DNA of 34,612 nt from positions 1-34,612 of the forward strand of contig JAYEOP010000311.1 in the NCBI GenBank assembly GCA_034723125.1. Direction: 5' to 3'. Source of the DNA: Bacteroidota bacterium (GTDB lineage Bacteria; Bacteroidota; Bacteroidia; CAILMK01; JAAYUY01). The notes below the pieces were generated by a model. That model did not search any database. It was not told where the DNA came from and saw only the letters and a program-made list of their open reading frames with translations. A program made the translations under genes and the position numbers. Within the stretch, counting starts at the first letter, position 1. Each line of letters starts with the position of its first letter. Positions 18,711 to 29,247 of this stretch are shown here, piece by piece.

Positions 18711-19181
18711 TTAAAATCTAAAATGTGAGAATGCTTTATTAGCTTCCGCCATTCTATGCATTTCTTCTTTCTTTTTAACAGCACCACCTTCATTTTTATA
18801 TGCTGCTAAAACTTCATTCGCTAAATTATCTGTCATTGTTTTCCCACTTCTTTTTCGTGAGAATGATATCATCCATTTCATTCCTAAAGACAAACGTCTT
18901 TTTTCACTTACTTCTGTTGGAATCTGAAATGTTGCACCACCAATTCTTCTACCTTTAACCTCTACACTCGGCATTACATTTCGTAGTGCTTTTTTCCAAA
19001 CTTCTAATTCGTTCTCTTCTTTAATTTTGGTTTTTATTATTTCTAATGCACCGTAAACAATTTTATAAGCTTTACTTTTTTTTCCACCTTCCATTAAATT
19101 GTTTACAAATTTTGTTACCAGTATATCATTATAAATTGGATCTGGATTAATTTCTCGTTTTTTTGCTTGCCCTTTTCTCAT
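18711..19181 (-). CDS. rpsG: Small ribosomal subunit protein uS7
   Basis: uS7 organises the 30S head and touches the E-site tRNA. The 156-residue protein starts MRKGQAKKREINPDPIYND and has the beta-hairpin VEVKGRRIGGATFQIPTEV and the C-terminal HRMAEANKAFSHFRF. It starts 20 nt after rpsL. In E. coli S7 regulates the str operon through the rpsL-rpsG spacer, which is too short here for a comparable structure. Confidence 0.97.
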   Translation of the reverse strand: MRKGQAKKREINPDPIYNDILVTKFVNNLMEGGKKSKAYKIVYGALEIIKTKIKEENELEVWKKALRNVMPSVEVKGRRIGGATFQIPTEVSEKRRLSLGMKWMISFSRKRSGKTMTDNLANEVLAAYKNEGGAVKKKEEMHRMAEANKAFSHFRF

Positions 19182-19201
19182 TTGTCAAAATATTTTCTTA
19201 A

Positions 19202-19576
19202 TTATTTTTTTGGTCGTTTAGTTCCATACTTTGATCTGGATTGTGTTCTATCATCAACACCTAAGGTGTCAAGAGCTCCACGTATCATATGGTATCTAAC
19301 ACCCGGAAGGTCTTTTACTCTTCCTCCTCTAATCAATACAATTGAGTGTTCTTGCAGGTTATGTCCTTCTCCTGGAATATAAACATTTACTTCTTTACCA
19401 TTTGTTAACCTCACTCTTGCAACTTTTCTCATTGCTGAGTTTGGTTTTTTTGGTGTAGAAGTATATACTCTTGTACAAACGCCTCTTTTTTGAGGGCAAT
19501 TTTCCAAAGCAGGAGATTTGCTTTTTTTAACTAATTTTTTCCTACCTTTTCGTACTAATTGTTGTATTGTTGGCAT
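19202..19576 (-). CDS. rpsL: Small ribosomal subunit protein uS12
   Basis: uS12 monitors codon-anticodon pairing in the decoding centre. It has 124 residues, the same as E. coli. Lys43 (in TPKKPNS) and Lys88 (in GGRVKDLPG) are wild type, so the classical streptomycin-resistance changes are absent; Asp89, the residue often methylthiolated, is present. An 89-nt gap upstream contains a consensus -7 box, so rpsL probably starts its own transcription unit. Confidence 0.97.
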   Translation of the reverse strand: MPTIQQLVRKGRKKLVKKSKSPALENCPQKRGVCTRVYTSTPKKPNSAMRKVARVRLTNGKEVNVYIPGEGHNLQEHSIVLIRGGRVKDLPGVRYHMIRGALDTLGVDDRTQSRSKYGTKRPKK

Positions 19577-19609
19577 ATTCTATATTATTAATTCATTTTT
19601 TTTGAGCCG

Positions 19610-19617
19610 CAAAGATA
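19610..19617 (-). promoter_or_regulatory. Bacteroidota-type -7 box before rpsL
   Basis: On the minus strand this reads TATCTTTG, an exact match to TAnnTTTG, followed by CGGCTC. It ends 33 nt before the rpsL ATG, in the 89-nt gap after the DUF3467 gene. No clear upstream TTTG element is visible at 17-23 nt. Confidence 0.6.
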
Positions 19618-19665
19618 AAATTCTTTTTTTGAAAAAAGATTAAACTTAAAAGATTTATTATTTTT

Positions 19666-19986
19666 TTATGCTTCAGGAACAGGACCTCCAAAATTCATTG
19701 GAATTCCATCAAATCCAGCATTATTTTTTATCTGTCCATACATTGATTCAAATTTATTGATATTGTCGCCTAAGGCTTTTAAAAGCCTTTTTGCATGTTC
19801 AGGTGTTAATAATATCCTAGATTTTACTTTTGCTTTTGGTACTCCGGGCATTATTCTAACAAAATCAACAATAAATTCTGACTGAGAATGTGATATTAGT
19901 GCTAAATTTGAATAGATACCATCAGCAATTTCTTCTGTCAATTCAATATCTATTTTATTTTCTTTTCTATTATCGTTTTCTTTCAT
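19666..19986 (-). CDS. DUF3467 family protein
   Basis: A 106-residue soluble protein with no signal peptide or membrane segment. From memory it belongs to DUF3467, whose function is unknown; the IDIELTEEIADGIYSNLALI start and the SRILLTPEHAKRLLKAL segment are the recognisable parts. It begins 9 nt after the rpoC stop and is separated from rpsL by a promoter-bearing gap, so it is probably co-transcribed with rpoBC. This position after rpoC recurs in Bacteroidota, which suggests a role linked to gene expression, but that is inference. Confidence 0.8.
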   Translation of the reverse strand: MKENDNRKENKIDIELTEEIADGIYSNLALISHSQSEFIVDFVRIMPGVPKAKVKSRILLTPEHAKRLLKALGDNINKFESMYGQIKNNAGFDGIPMNFGGPVPEA

Positions 19987-19995
19987 AATAAATTT

Positions 19996-22900
19996 CTATT
20001 CTTTTATTTCTTCTTTAACAACTTCATCCGTATTGTTCATTAATTCTTCATATTCCTTTTTAGAACCGACAATAATACTATCATATTCTCTCATTCCTGT
20101 ACCTGCTGGAATTTTATGACCTACAATTACATTTTCTTTCAGTCCTGACATAACATCAATTTTTCCTGCAATTGCCGCTTCGTTAAGTACTTTTGTTGTT
20201 TCCTGAAACGATGCTGCTGATAAAAAGCTTTTTGTACTAAGACTTGCTTTTGTAATTCCTTGTAACAAAGGACTAACTGTTGCCGGTACTGCATCTCTTG
20301 CTTCAACAAGTTTTTTATCTTTTCGTTTCAAATTAGAATTTTCTTCTCTTAATTTTCTTGCACTTATTATCTGTCCTTGCTTCAAATTTGGAGAATCATT
20401 TTCTTCAACAACTACTTTTTTATCGTAAATCCAATTGTTTTCTTTAATTACATTAAACTTATCTACAGGATTACCTTCAAGCAATGTAGTATCACCTGAA
20501 TTTTCAATATTAACCTTCTGCATCATTTGTCTAACAATAACTTCAATATGCTTATCATTAATTTTTACACCTTGTAATCGATAAACTTCCTGAATACCAT
20601 TTAAAATATATTGCTGAACGGCATAAGGTCCTTTAATTTTCAAAATATCAGATGGTGTAATTGCTCCATCAGATAATGAACTTCCTGCTTTCACATAATC
20701 GTTCTCCTGAACTAAAATATGTCGTGATAGAGGAACAAGATATTTTTTCACATCTCCTTGTTTTGATGTAATCATTATTTCTCTATTACCTCTTTTAACT
20801 CCTCCAAAAGAAACTACTCCGTCAATTTCGGAAATAACTGCTGGATTAGATGGATTTCTTGCTTCAAATAATTCGGTTACACGTGGTAATCCACCTGTAA
20901 TATCTCGTGTTTGGCTACCAGAACGAGGGATTTTTATTATTGTTTCTCCTGAAACAATCTTTGTTTCATCCAGCTTTACAAGATGTCCTCCAACTGGAGC
21001 ATTATATTCTTTTAAAGTATTACCATCTTTGTCTTCAATAATTATTGAAGGAATTCTTCTTTTATCCTTTGTTTCTGTAATAACTTTTTCCTTATGTCCT
21101 GTTTGTTCATCAGATTCCTGACGGTAGGTTACATTCTCAATAATATTGTTGTATCTTACTAATCCATCAAACTCAGAAATAATGAGAGCATTATAAGGAT
21201 CCCAAACACAAATATTATCACCTTTAGTTACATTGTCCCCATCTTTTTGATAAATTGTTGCTCCATAAGGGATGTTGTGTGAATATACTACAGTATCAAA
21301 TTCTTTGTCAATTATTCTTATTTCTCCTGATCTACTTACGACAATATTGGATTTTTCACCTTCGTCATTAATGTTGTCAATCACTTTAATTCCTTCGTAT
21401 TCTATTACACCATCAACTTTGGCATTTATTTGACTTTCGGAAGCAATTTTAGAAGCAGTACCACCAACGTGGAAAGTTCTAAGTGTTAACTGTGTACCAG
21501 GTTCTCCAATTGATTGTGCAGCAATTACACCAACAGCCTCTCCTCGTTGAACACGTGTTCCTCTCGCTAAATTACGTCCATAACATTTTTCACAAACCCC
21601 GTTTCTTGTTTCACAGGTTAAAACCGAACGTATTTCAATTGAATCTATTGTACTATCTTCAATTTCTGCTGCAATTTCTTCTGTAATATTTTCACCTGAG
21701 ACAAGAATTAGTTTGTTTGTTATAGGATTATAAACGTCATGTAAAGCAACTCTACCAAGAATTCTATCATAAAGTGTTTGTACAACTTCTTCATTATCTT
21801 TGAGTGCTGTTGTAACGATACCTCTAAGTGTTCCACAATCTTGTTCTCTAACAACAACATCTTGTGCAACATCATGTAATCTTCTTGTTAGATAACCTGC
21901 ATCGGCTGTTTTTAGAGCAGTATCAGCAAGACCTTTACGTGCACCGTGAGTAGAAATAAAATATTCAAGAACTGAAAGACCTTCTTTGAAGTTAGCAATA
22001 ATTGGATTTTCAATAATTTCTCCTACTCCACCGCCTGAAATATGTTTCCTTGGTTTTGCCATCAAACCCCTCATTCCTCCCAATTGTCTAATTTGCTCTT
22101 TTGATCCACGAGCACCTGAGTCAAGCATCATATAAATTGGATTAAATCCATGCTTGTCGGTTTCAAGTTGAGTAAGTAAGTGTTTTGTAACTCTGTTAGT
22201 TATTCTTGTCCAGATATCAATTACCTGATTATATCTTTCGTTATTGGTAATAAAACCATTAAGATAGCTCTCTGTAATTTCATCAACTTCTTCTTGTGCT
22301 TGTGCAATAAGGCTGTCTTTCTTTTCTGGAATTGGAATGTCTAATAAATTAAATGACAATCCTCCAATAAAAGAATAATAAAATCCTAAGCTTTTAATAT
22401 CATCGAGGAACTTAGATGTTTTCTCAACTCCTGTTTTTCTGTATATATCTCCGATAATATCTCTTAAAGATTTTTTTGTAAGTAATTCATTTAGGAATCC
22501 CATTTCAACAGGAACTATTTCATTTAAAATTACTCTACCAACAGAAGTGTCAATTATTTCACTTTTTTCTGAGCCGTCTTCTTCTTTATGCTTAAATCTT
22601 AATTTTATTTTTGCATGTAAATCAACTTTATTGTGATTATATGCAATAAGTACTTCTTCAGAAGAATAGAAAGAACTACCTTCACCTTTAATTGATTCTT
22701 CGTGTATAATACTATCCCTCATTTTTGTAAGATAATAAAGTCCTAAAACCATATCTTGAGATGGAACTACAATAGGAGAACCATTAGCAGGAGTAAGTAT
22801 ATTATGAGAAGAAAGCATTAATAGTTGAGCTTCAAGTACAGCATCATGACCTAATGGTACATGAATAGCCATTTGGTCACCATCAAAGTCGGCATTAAAA

Positions 22901-24312
22901 CCTGTACAAACCAAAGGATGAAGTTGCATTGCCTTACCTTCAATAAGTTTAGGTTGGAAAGCCTGAATCCCTAGCCTGTGCAATGTAGGAGCACGATTTA
23001 ATAAAACAGGATGTCCTTTAAGAACATTCTCAAGGATATCCCAAATCATATCGTCTTTTCTTTCTACAATTTTTTTTGCAGATTTAACAGTTTTTACAAT
23101 TCCTCTTTCTATTAGTTTTCTAATAATAAAAGGTTTGAATAATTCTGCACCCATTGCTTTTGGAATACCACACTCGTGCATTTTAAGAGTTGGTCCAACA
23201 ACAATAACAGAACGACCTGAAAAATCAACACGTTTACCAAGTAGGTTTTGACGGAAACGACCTCGCTTACCTTTAAGCATATCACTCAATGATTTAAGTG
23301 GTCTATTTCCTGCTGTTTTTACAGCATTTGCTTTTCTTGAATTATCAAATAATGAGTCAACAGATTCCTGAAGCATTCTTTTTTCATTTCTTAAAATTAC
23401 TTCAGGAGCATTTATTTCCATTAATCTTTTTAGTCGATTATTTCTGATAATAACTCTTCTATAAAGATCGTTAAGATCGGAAGAAGCAAAACGTCCACCA
23501 TCAAGTGGTACCAGAGGCCTCAATTCGGGAGGCATAACAGGAAGAATTTTAATCATCATCCATTCAGGACGATTTTCCCTTGTTTTGTTAGCACTTCTAA
23601 AATATTCAACAATTTGAAGTCTTTTAAGAGCTTCTTTTTTTCTTTGTTGAGATGTTTCAGTATTTGCTTTATGACGAAGATCATAGGAAAGATTATCAAG
23701 ATTTATCTTTGACAATAAATTAAATAGTGCTTCACCACCCATTTTTGCAATGAATTTTTGAGGGTCACTATCATCCAAACTTTGATTTTCAGGAGGAAGT
23801 GAATCAATAATATCAAGGTATTCTTCTTCCGTTAAGAAATCATTGATTTTTAAATCATCAGTTTCTTTTATTCCTGGTTGAATGACTATATATCTTTCAT
23901 AATATATAACCATTTCAAGTTTTTTTGCAGCAATACCTAAAAGATATCCAATTTTGTTTGGTAATGATTTGAAATACCAAATATGAGCAACAGGAACAAC
24001 CAGATTGATATGTCCCATTCTATCTCTACGTACTCGTTTTTCAGTAACTTCAACTCCACATCTGTCACAAACAATTCCTTTGTACCTAATTCTTTTGTAT
24101 TTCCCACAATGACATTCATAGTCTTTTACAGGTCCAAAAATTCTTTCACAAAAAAGCCCACCCATTTCTGGCTTAAATGTTCTGTAATTAATTGTTTCGG
24201 GTTTAGTAACTTCACCATATGACCATTCAAGAATAGTTTCGGGTGATGAAAGACCAATTCTAACTTGCTTAAAATTGCTGTCTAAAATTTTATTGTTCTT
24301 TTTTAGAGACAT
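19996..24312 (-). CDS. rpoC: DNA-directed RNA polymerase subunit beta'
   Basis: This is the catalytic large subunit of RNA polymerase. The protein has 1438 residues (1407 in E. coli). The N-terminal zinc site is Cys67, Cys69, Cys82 and Cys85. The active-site magnesium motif NADFDGDQ is at 473-480. A second cysteine cluster (CGT...[13 protein letters not shown]) and the trigger-loop region [16 protein letters not shown] are intact. The start is unusual: AGGAGG lies exactly six A's before the ATG, in the 21-nt gap after rpoB, a textbook Shine-Dalgarno site in a cluster otherwise lacking them. Confidence 0.98.
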   Translation of the reverse strand: MSLKKNNKILDSNFKQVRIGLSSPETILEWSYGEVTKPETINYRTFKPEMGGLFCERIFGPVKDYECHCGKYKRIRYKGIVCDRCGVEVTEKRVRRDRMGHINLVVPVAHIWYFKSLPNKIGYLLGIAAKKLEMVIYYERYIVIQPGIKETDDLKINDFLTEEEYLDIIDSLPPENQSLDDSDPQKFIAKMGGEALFNLLSKINLDNLSYDLRHKANTETSQQRKKEALKRLQIVEYFRSANKTRENRPEWMMIKILPVMPPELRPLVPLDGGRFASSDLNDLYRRVIIRNNRLKRLMEINAPEVILRNEKRMLQESVDSLFDNSRKANAVKTAGNRPLKSLSDMLKGKRGRFRQNLLGKRVDFSGRSVIVVGPTLKMHECGIPKAMGAELFKPFIIRKLIERGIVKTVKSAKKIVERKDDMIWDILENVLKGHPVLLNRAPTLHRLGIQAFQPKLIEGKAMQLHPLVCTGFNADFDGDQMAIHVPLGHDAVLEAQLLMLSSHNILTPANGSPIVVPSQDMVLGLYYLTKMRDSIIHEESIKGEGSSFYSSEEVLIAYNHNKVDLHAKIKLRFKHKEEDGSEKSEIIDTSVGRVILNEIVPVEMGFLNELLTKKSLRDIIGDIYRKTGVEKTSKFLDDIKSLGFYYSFIGGLSFNLLDIPIPEKKDSLIAQAQEEVDEITESYLNGFITNNERYNQVIDIWTRITNRVTKHLLTQLETDKHGFNPIYMMLDSGARGSKEQIRQLGGMRGLMAKPRKHISGGGVGEIIENPIIANFKEGLSVLEYFISTHGARKGLADTALKTADAGYLTRRLHDVAQDVVVREQDCGTLRGIVTTALKDNEEVVQTLYDRILGRVALHDVYNPITNKLILVSGENITEEIAAEIEDSTIDSIEIRSVLTCETRNGVCEKCYGRNLARGTRVQRGEAVGVIAAQSIGEPGTQLTLRTFHVGGTASKIASESQINAKVDGVIEYEGIKVIDNINDEGEKSNIVVSRSGEIRIIDKEFDTVVYSHNIPYGATIYQKDGDNVTKGDNICVWDPYNALIISEFDGLVRYNNIIENVTYRQESDEQTGHKEKVITETKDKRRIPSIIIEDKDGNTLKEYNAPVGGHLVKLDETKIVSGETIIKIPRSGSQTRDITGGLPRVTELFEARNPSNPAVISEIDGVVSFGGVKRGNREIMITSKQGDVKKYLVPLSRHILVQENDYVKAGSSLSDGAITPSDILKIKGPYAVQQYILNGIQEVYRLQGVKINDKHIEVIVRQMMQKVNIENSGDTTLLEGNPVDKFNVIKENNWIYDKKVVVEENDSPNLKQGQIISARKLREENSNLKRKDKKLVEARDAVPATVSPLLQGITKASLSTKSFLSAASFQETTKVLNEAAIAGKIDVMSGLKENVIVGHKIPAGTGMREYDSIIVGSKKEYEELMNNTDEVVKEEIKE

Positions 24313-24318
24313 TTTTTT

Positions 24319-24324
24319 CCTCCT
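24319..24324 (-). promoter_or_regulatory. Perfect Shine-Dalgarno sequence before rpoC
   Basis: The minus strand reads AGGAGG followed by six A and the rpoC ATG. Spacing and sequence are optimal by E. coli standards. I checked the upstream bases of every other gene start on this strand and found no comparable site. Confidence 0.75.
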
Positions 24325-24333
24325 AAAAAAAAG

Positions 24334-27300
24334 TTATTCAAAATTAATATCAAGTGCTAACGCTTTAAGTTCGTTTACTAAAACGTTAATAGATTCCGGA
24401 ATTCCGGGTTCTTTTAATGGATCTCCTTTAACAATGGATTCGTATGTTTTAGCTCTACCAATAATATCATCAGATTTTATTGTTAAAACTTCACGAAGTA
24501 TGTTTGAAGCACCAAATGCTTCCAGTGCCCATACTTCCATTTCACCAAATCGCTGACCTCCAAACTGAGATTTTCCACCTAACGGCTGTTGTGTAATCAA
24601 TGAATAAGGTCCAATTGATCTTGCATGCATCTTATCATCAATCATGTGAATAAGTTTCAGCATATAAATAATACCTACTGTTGTCGGCTGGTGAAATTTA
24701 TCTCCTGTTAATCCATTGTAAAGATATGTTTTACCAAAAGAAGGTAAATCAGCTTTTTTAATGTATTCTTCAATTTGATTAAGAGAAGCTCCATCAAAAA
24801 TTGGTGTTGCAAATTTAACATCCAGTTTTTTTCCTGCCCAAGCAAGAACTGATTCGTAAATTTGTCCAAGGTTCATCCTTGAAGGCACTCCTAATGGATT
24901 CAATACAATATCTACAGGTGTACCATCATCTAAGAATGGCATATCTTCCTCAGGGACAATTTTGGCAATACAACCTTTGTTACCATGTCTTCCTGCCATT
25001 TTATCACCAACTTTTAGTTTTCTCTTTTCTGCAACATAAACTTTTGCAAGTTTTATTACACCTGTTGGCAATTCATCTCCTATTTTTAAAGAAAATTGTT
25101 CTCTTTTATAGTTACCTGTTTCTTCGTTGAATTTCTTTTTGTAATTCTGGAGTATCCTTTTTACTAATTTGTTTTTATCTTCGTCTCCTGTCCATTTTTC
25201 CGGTCGGAGAAGACTATAATCTTCAATTTTTAAAAGAGTTTTTTGTGTAAATTTATTTCCTCTTGGGATAACAATTTCATTGTAATCATTGTAAACCCCT
25301 TTTGAAGATTTTCCTGATAATAATTTCAGGAGTTTGTCAACAAGTTTCTCTTTTAATAAAATTATATTCTTTTGATAAGCTTTTTCAATTATCGCTAATT
25401 CTTCTTTATTCTTTTCTTTTGTTCCTTTTTCGTACTTAGCTCGTTCAAAAAGTTTTTTATTAATAACTACACCTTTAGCTGATGGAGGAACTCTTAAAGA
25501 AACATCTTTAACATCGCCTGCTTTATCTCCAAAAATTGCTTTAAGTAATTTTTCTTCAGGAGAAGGTTCGCTTTCACCTTTTGGTGTAATTTTTCCAATA
25601 ATTATATCACCTTCTTTTACTTCAGCACCTATTCTTATCAACCCATTCTCATCAAGGTTCTTAGTTGCCTCTTCACTTACGTTTGGAATATCACTTGTAT
25701 ATTCTTCCATACCTCTTTTGGTATCTCTAACATCAAGTTCATATTCAGTAATGTGAATAGAAGTAAAGTAATCGTCTTTAACTACTTTTTCAGAAATAAC
25801 AATAGCATCTTCAAAGTTGTATCCTTGCCAAGGCATAAAAGCAACTTTTAAGTTACGTCCTAATGCTAATTCACCTTTTTCTGAGGAAAATCCATCACAA
25901 AGTATTTGACCTTTTGTAACATTTTCACCTTTTTTAACTATTGGCTTTATGTTGATACAAGTGTTTTGATTTGTTCGCTTGAATTTTGAAAGTTTATAAG
26001 TTTTTATATCACCATCAAAAGCAGCAATTCTATCATCTTCATTCCTATCGTAATTAATTACTATTTCATCTGAATCAACGTATTCAATAACACCGTCATT
26101 TTCTGCTACATAAAACATACGTGAATCATGAACAAGTCTAGCTTCAATACCTGTACCTACAATTGGTGCTTCGGGTTTTATTAATGGTACACCCTGGCGT
26201 TGCATATTACTACCCATCAAAGCACGGTTTGCATCATCATGTTCAAGAAATGGAATTAGTGAAGCCGCAATTGAAGTAATCTGATTTGGAGATACATCCA
26301 TAAAATGGATTTTCTCCGGCTCTGTAATTATAAATTCACCTGTTTCTCTACATTTAATTCTGTCGTTTACAAATTTACCATCAGCTTCAATTAGAGCATT
26401 TGCTTGAGCAATGATAAATTCGTCTTCATCCTCAGCTGATAAATATTGTACATCACTGTCAATAGCAACTTTTCCTTCCTTTACTTTTCGATATGGAGTT
26501 TCAATAAATCCCATACCATTTATTTTGGCATAAACAGCCAAAGAAGAAATAAGACCAATATTTGGACCTTCGGGAGTTTCAATTGTACATAATCTTCCGT
26601 AGTGAGTATAGTGAACATCTCGTACTTCAAAACCTGCTCTTTCTCTTGATAAACCACCTGGTCCTAAAGCAGATAGCCTTCTTTTATGGGTAACTTCTGC
26701 AAGACAGTTAGTTTGATCCATAAATTGTGAAAGCTGATTAGTTCCAAAAAATGAATTAAGAACAGATGTTAATGTTCTTGCATTTATAAGATCAATCGGT
26801 TTAAAAACTTCATTATCCCTAACGTTCATTTTTTCACGTATAGTTCGAGCCATACGAGATAAACCTACTGCAAATTGTTGATAAAGTTGTTCTCCAACAG
26901 TTTTAATTCTTCTGTTTCCCAAATGGTCAATATCATCAATATCAGCTTTAGCATTACTAAGCTGAATTAAGTATTTGATAATTTTTATAATATCCTCATT
27001 TGTAAGAACTTTTTTGTCTTCATCAATATCAAGATCAAGTTTTTTATTCAATCTATATCTTCCAACATCACCAAGGTCGTATCTTGTTTCTGAGAAAAAC
27101 AATTTATCAATTATACTACGAGCAGTTTCTTCATCAGGAGGATCTGCATTTCTCAATTGTCGATAAACATACTCAAGAGCTTCTTTTCCTGTATTTGAAG
27201 GATCTTTTTGCAGTGTATTGTAAATGATTTCATACTCATGGCTATCAATATCTTCCTTATGAAGAATTATTGATTTTGTATTTGCATTTAAAATCAGATC

Positions 27301-28146
27301 AATATGCTTTTCAGCAATAACTGTATCTCTTTCAATGATGATTTCATTTCTTTCAATTGAAACAACTTCACCTGTATCTTCATCTACAAAATCTTCTACC
27401 CATTTTCTTAAAACACGAGCTGCTAATTTTCTACCGATAATTTTCTTTAGCTCTGTTTTTTTTACTTTAATCTCTTCTGCAAGATTAAATATCTCAAGTA
27501 TTTCTTTGTCGGTTTCAAAACCAATAGCTCTTAATAATGTAGTAACAGGAAGTTTTTTCTTCCTATCAATATATGCAAACATCACATTATTAACATCAGT
27601 AGCAAATTCCATCCAAGAACCTTTAAAAGGTATTACCCTAGCAGAATATAATCTTTTACCACTTGTGTGAAAGCTTTGACTAAAAAATACCCCGGGAGAT
27701 CTATGCAACTGAGATACAATAACTCTTTCGGCACCGTTGATTATAAATGATCCTCTGTCGTTCATGTAAGGAATTGTACCTAAATAAACATCCTGAACTG
27801 TTGTTTCAAATTCTTCATGTTCTTCATCTGTACAATATAATTTAAGCCTAGCTTTTAACGCAACGCTATAAGTAAGGCCTCTATCAACACATTCCTCAAT
27901 AGAATATTTGGGATGATCAATAAAATAATCTAGAAATTCCAATACGAATATCTTTCTTGAATCAGTAATTGGAAAATTTTCAGTAAAAACTTTATATAGA
28001 TTTTCATCTTTCTTTCTATCAGAAAGAGTTTCTAACTGAAAAAAATCTCTGTACGACTTAAGTTGAATTTCAAGAAAATCCGGATATTCTATTGGGCTTT
28101 CAATTGTTCCGAAATCAATTCTTTTCGTTGATTTTTTTTCTTTCAA
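24334..28146 (-). CDS. rpoB: DNA-directed RNA polymerase subunit beta (TTG start)
   Basis: This is the beta subunit of RNA polymerase, which forms most of the rifampicin pocket. The protein has 1270 residues, typical of Bacteroidota and shorter than E. coli (1342). The rifampicin region is at ~465-500: Asp477, His487 and Ser492 correspond to E. coli D516, H526 and S531 and are all wild type, but Cys481 replaces the usual Pro (E. coli P520). The start codon is TTG: an in-frame TAA lies 9 nt upstream, there is no ATG before the conserved [16 protein letters not shown], and the next Met lies far inside. A 122-nt structured gap separates it from rplL. Confidence 0.97.
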   Translation of the reverse strand: MKEKKSTKRIDFGTIESPIEYPDFLEIQLKSYRDFFQLETLSDRKKDENLYKVFTENFPITDSRKIFVLEFLDYFIDHPKYSIEECVDRGLTYSVALKARLKLYCTDEEHEEFETTVQDVYLGTIPYMNDRGSFIINGAERVIVSQLHRSPGVFFSQSFHTSGKRLYSARVIPFKGSWMEFATDVNNVMFAYIDRKKKLPVTTLLRAIGFETDKEILEIFNLAEEIKVKKTELKKIIGRKLAARVLRKWVEDFVDEDTGEVVSIERNEIIIERDTVIAEKHIDLILNANTKSIILHKEDIDSHEYEIIYNTLQKDPSNTGKEALEYVYRQLRNADPPDEETARSIIDKLFFSETRYDLGDVGRYRLNKKLDLDIDEDKKVLTNEDIIKIIKYLIQLSNAKADIDDIDHLGNRRIKTVGEQLYQQFAVGLSRMARTIREKMNVRDNEVFKPIDLINARTLTSVLNSFFGTNQLSQFMDQTNCLAEVTHKRRLSALGPGGLSRERAGFEVRDVHYTHYGRLCTIETPEGPNIGLISSLAVYAKINGMGFIETPYRKVKEGKVAIDSDVQYLSAEDEDEFIIAQANALIEADGKFVNDRIKCRETGEFIITEPEKIHFMDVSPNQITSIAASLIPFLEHDDANRALMGSNMQRQGVPLIKPEAPIVGTGIEARLVHDSRMFYVAENDGVIEYVDSDEIVINYDRNEDDRIAAFDGDIKTYKLSKFKRTNQNTCINIKPIVKKGENVTKGQILCDGFSSEKGELALGRNLKVAFMPWQGYNFEDAIVISEKVVKDDYFTSIHITEYELDVRDTKRGMEEYTSDIPNVSEEATKNLDENGLIRIGAEVKEGDIIIGKITPKGESEPSPEEKLLKAIFGDKAGDVKDVSLRVPPSAKGVVINKKLFERAKYEKGTKEKNKEELAIIEKAYQKNIILLKEKLVDKLLKLLSGKSSKGVYNDYNEIVIPRGNKFTQKTLLKIEDYSLLRPEKWTGDEDKNKLVKRILQNYKKKFNEETGNYKREQFSLKIGDELPTGVIKLAKVYVAEKRKLKVGDKMAGRHGNKGCIAKIVPEEDMPFLDDGTPVDIVLNPLGVPSRMNLGQIYESVLAWAGKKLDVKFATPIFDGASLNQIEEYIKKADLPSFGKTYLYNGLTGDKFHQPTTVGIIYMLKLIHMIDDKMHARSIGPYSLITQQPLGGKSQFGGQRFGEMEVWALEAFGASNILREVLTIKSDDIIGRAKTYESIVKGDPLKEPGIPESINVLVNELKALALDINFE

Positions 28147-28192
28147 GATTAATTAATTTTTAGTGTGAATAAAAATTCCATTACACACATTA

Positions 28193-28223
28193 AACCTTTT
28201 ATCATTAATAATAGTAAAAGGTT
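28193..28223 (-). promoter_or_regulatory. Hairpin in the rplL-rpoB spacer
   Basis: AACCTTTTA at 28193-28201 and TAAAAGGTT at 28215-28223 form a perfect 9-bp stem with a 13-nt loop in the leader of rpoB. No T-run follows on the minus strand, so it is not a plain terminator. It could be a partial attenuator, a pause site or an RNase processing site, as known for the E. coli rplL-rpoB spacer. I found no consensus -7 box in the gap. Confidence 0.45.
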
Positions 28224-28259
28224 CTTCGTTCAAGATTAAAACTTTAGTATTAAACACTA

Positions 28260-28280
28260 GAACTTAAATTACTTAAGTTC
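28260..28280 (-). promoter_or_regulatory. Hairpin spanning the rplL stop codon
   Basis: GAACTTAA at 28260-28267 pairs with TTAAGTTC at 28273-28280 around a 5-nt loop. On the minus strand the TAA stop of rplL (28269-28271) lies in the loop. No T-run follows. It may protect the rplL end of a processed message or slow transit to rpoB. Confidence 0.4.
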
Positions 28281-28640
28281 AACTTCAGCACCAGCTTCTT
28301 CTAATCTTGATTTAAATCCTTCTGCGTCCTCTTTAGAAACACCTTCTTTTACAGCTTTTGGTGCTTCATCTACTAAACCTTTAGCCTCTTTTAATCCAAG
28401 GCCAGTTATTTCTTTAACTAACTTTACTACTTGAAGTTTTGCTCCACCGGGAGCTTTAAGAATTACATCAAATTCTGTTTGTTCTTCTTGTGCTTCTTCT
28501 CCACCGCCACCGATTGCTACAGCAACAGGTGCTGCTGCTGGTTCAATACCATACTCATCTTTTAATAATTCAGTAAGTTCATTAACTTCTTTTACAGTTA
28601 AGTTTACTAAATCTTCAGCTATTACCTTAATATCTGCCAT
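28269..28640 (-). CDS. rplL: Large ribosomal subunit protein bL12 (L7/L12)
   Basis: bL12 is the multicopy stalk protein that recruits and stimulates the translational GTPases. The 123-residue protein (121 in E. coli) has an N-terminal dimerisation part (residues 1-~33), a Gly/Ala-rich acidic hinge ([19 protein letters not shown]) and the C-terminal domain from [10 protein letters not shown] to [10 protein letters not shown]. It follows rplJ by 43 nt, and a hairpin straddles its stop. Confidence 0.97.
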   Translation of the reverse strand: MADIKVIAEDLVNLTVKEVNELTELLKDEYGIEPAAAPVAVAIGGGGEEAQEEQTEFDVILKAPGGAKLQVVKLVKEITGLGLKEAKGLVDEAPKAVKEGVSKEDAEGFKSRLEEAGAEVELK

Positions 28641-28683
28641 TTTACTTTAATATTTATTATTTATCAAAATTTATTAAAAATTA

Positions 28684-29205
28684 TTACTCTTCTTCTTTTT
28701 TAGATAATGTTTCTAAAACACCCATTATCTTAGCACCTCCGTTTAAGGCACTTATTAATTTTTTCATTGGTGAGTTCAATAATTGAACTACATCGGCAAT
28801 AAGTTCTTCTTTTGACTTAAGATTTGCCAACATTTCCAATTTATCATCACCAACATATATATTTTCTTCAACATACGCTACTTTTATTAAAGGTCTTTCA
28901 TTAGTTTTTCTAAACTCTTTAATAAGTTTTGCAGGTGCATTAATACTATTAGAAAACATTATTGATGATGGTCCTTTTATTGTTTCCAGTAACTCACTAT
29001 CATTAATTCCAGCAATTTCAAATGCTTTTTTTATTAATGTGTTCTTTACTACTTTAAGTTCAACATCGTTGTCATAGCAAAGTTTCCTAAGGTCAGTTGT
29101 TTGATTAACAGTCAATTCAGAAACATCAGTAATATAAAAATTATTTGTTTCTTTAATTTTTTCACCAATCAAACTTGATAACTCTTTTTTTTCTTCTCGT
29201 TTCAT
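28684..29205 (-). CDS. rplJ: Large ribosomal subunit protein uL10
   Basis: uL10 is the base of the stalk and binds bL12 dimers through its C-terminal helix. The 173-residue protein (165 in E. coli) carries VELKVVKNTLIKKAFEIAG and ETIKGPSSIMFS. It ends in an acidic tail (SKKEEE). The 42-nt gap before it is short for the L10-leader element that regulates rplJL in many bacteria, and I could not identify one. Confidence 0.95.
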   Translation of the reverse strand: MKREEKKELSSLIGEKIKETNNFYITDVSELTVNQTTDLRKLCYDNDVELKVVKNTLIKKAFEIAGINDSELLETIKGPSSIMFSNSINAPAKLIKEFRKTNERPLIKVAYVEENIYVGDDKLEMLANLKSKEELIADVVQLLNSPMKKLISALNGGAKIMGVLETLSKKEEE

Positions 29206-29247
29206 TTTGAATAATGTCTTTTAGAAATAATTGGAAATAATTCAGTT

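Noticed and set aside
29206-29247. L10 leader regulatory RNA before rplJ
   Set aside because: The rplA-rplJ gap is only 42 nt and I found no recognisable kink-turn or stem pattern.
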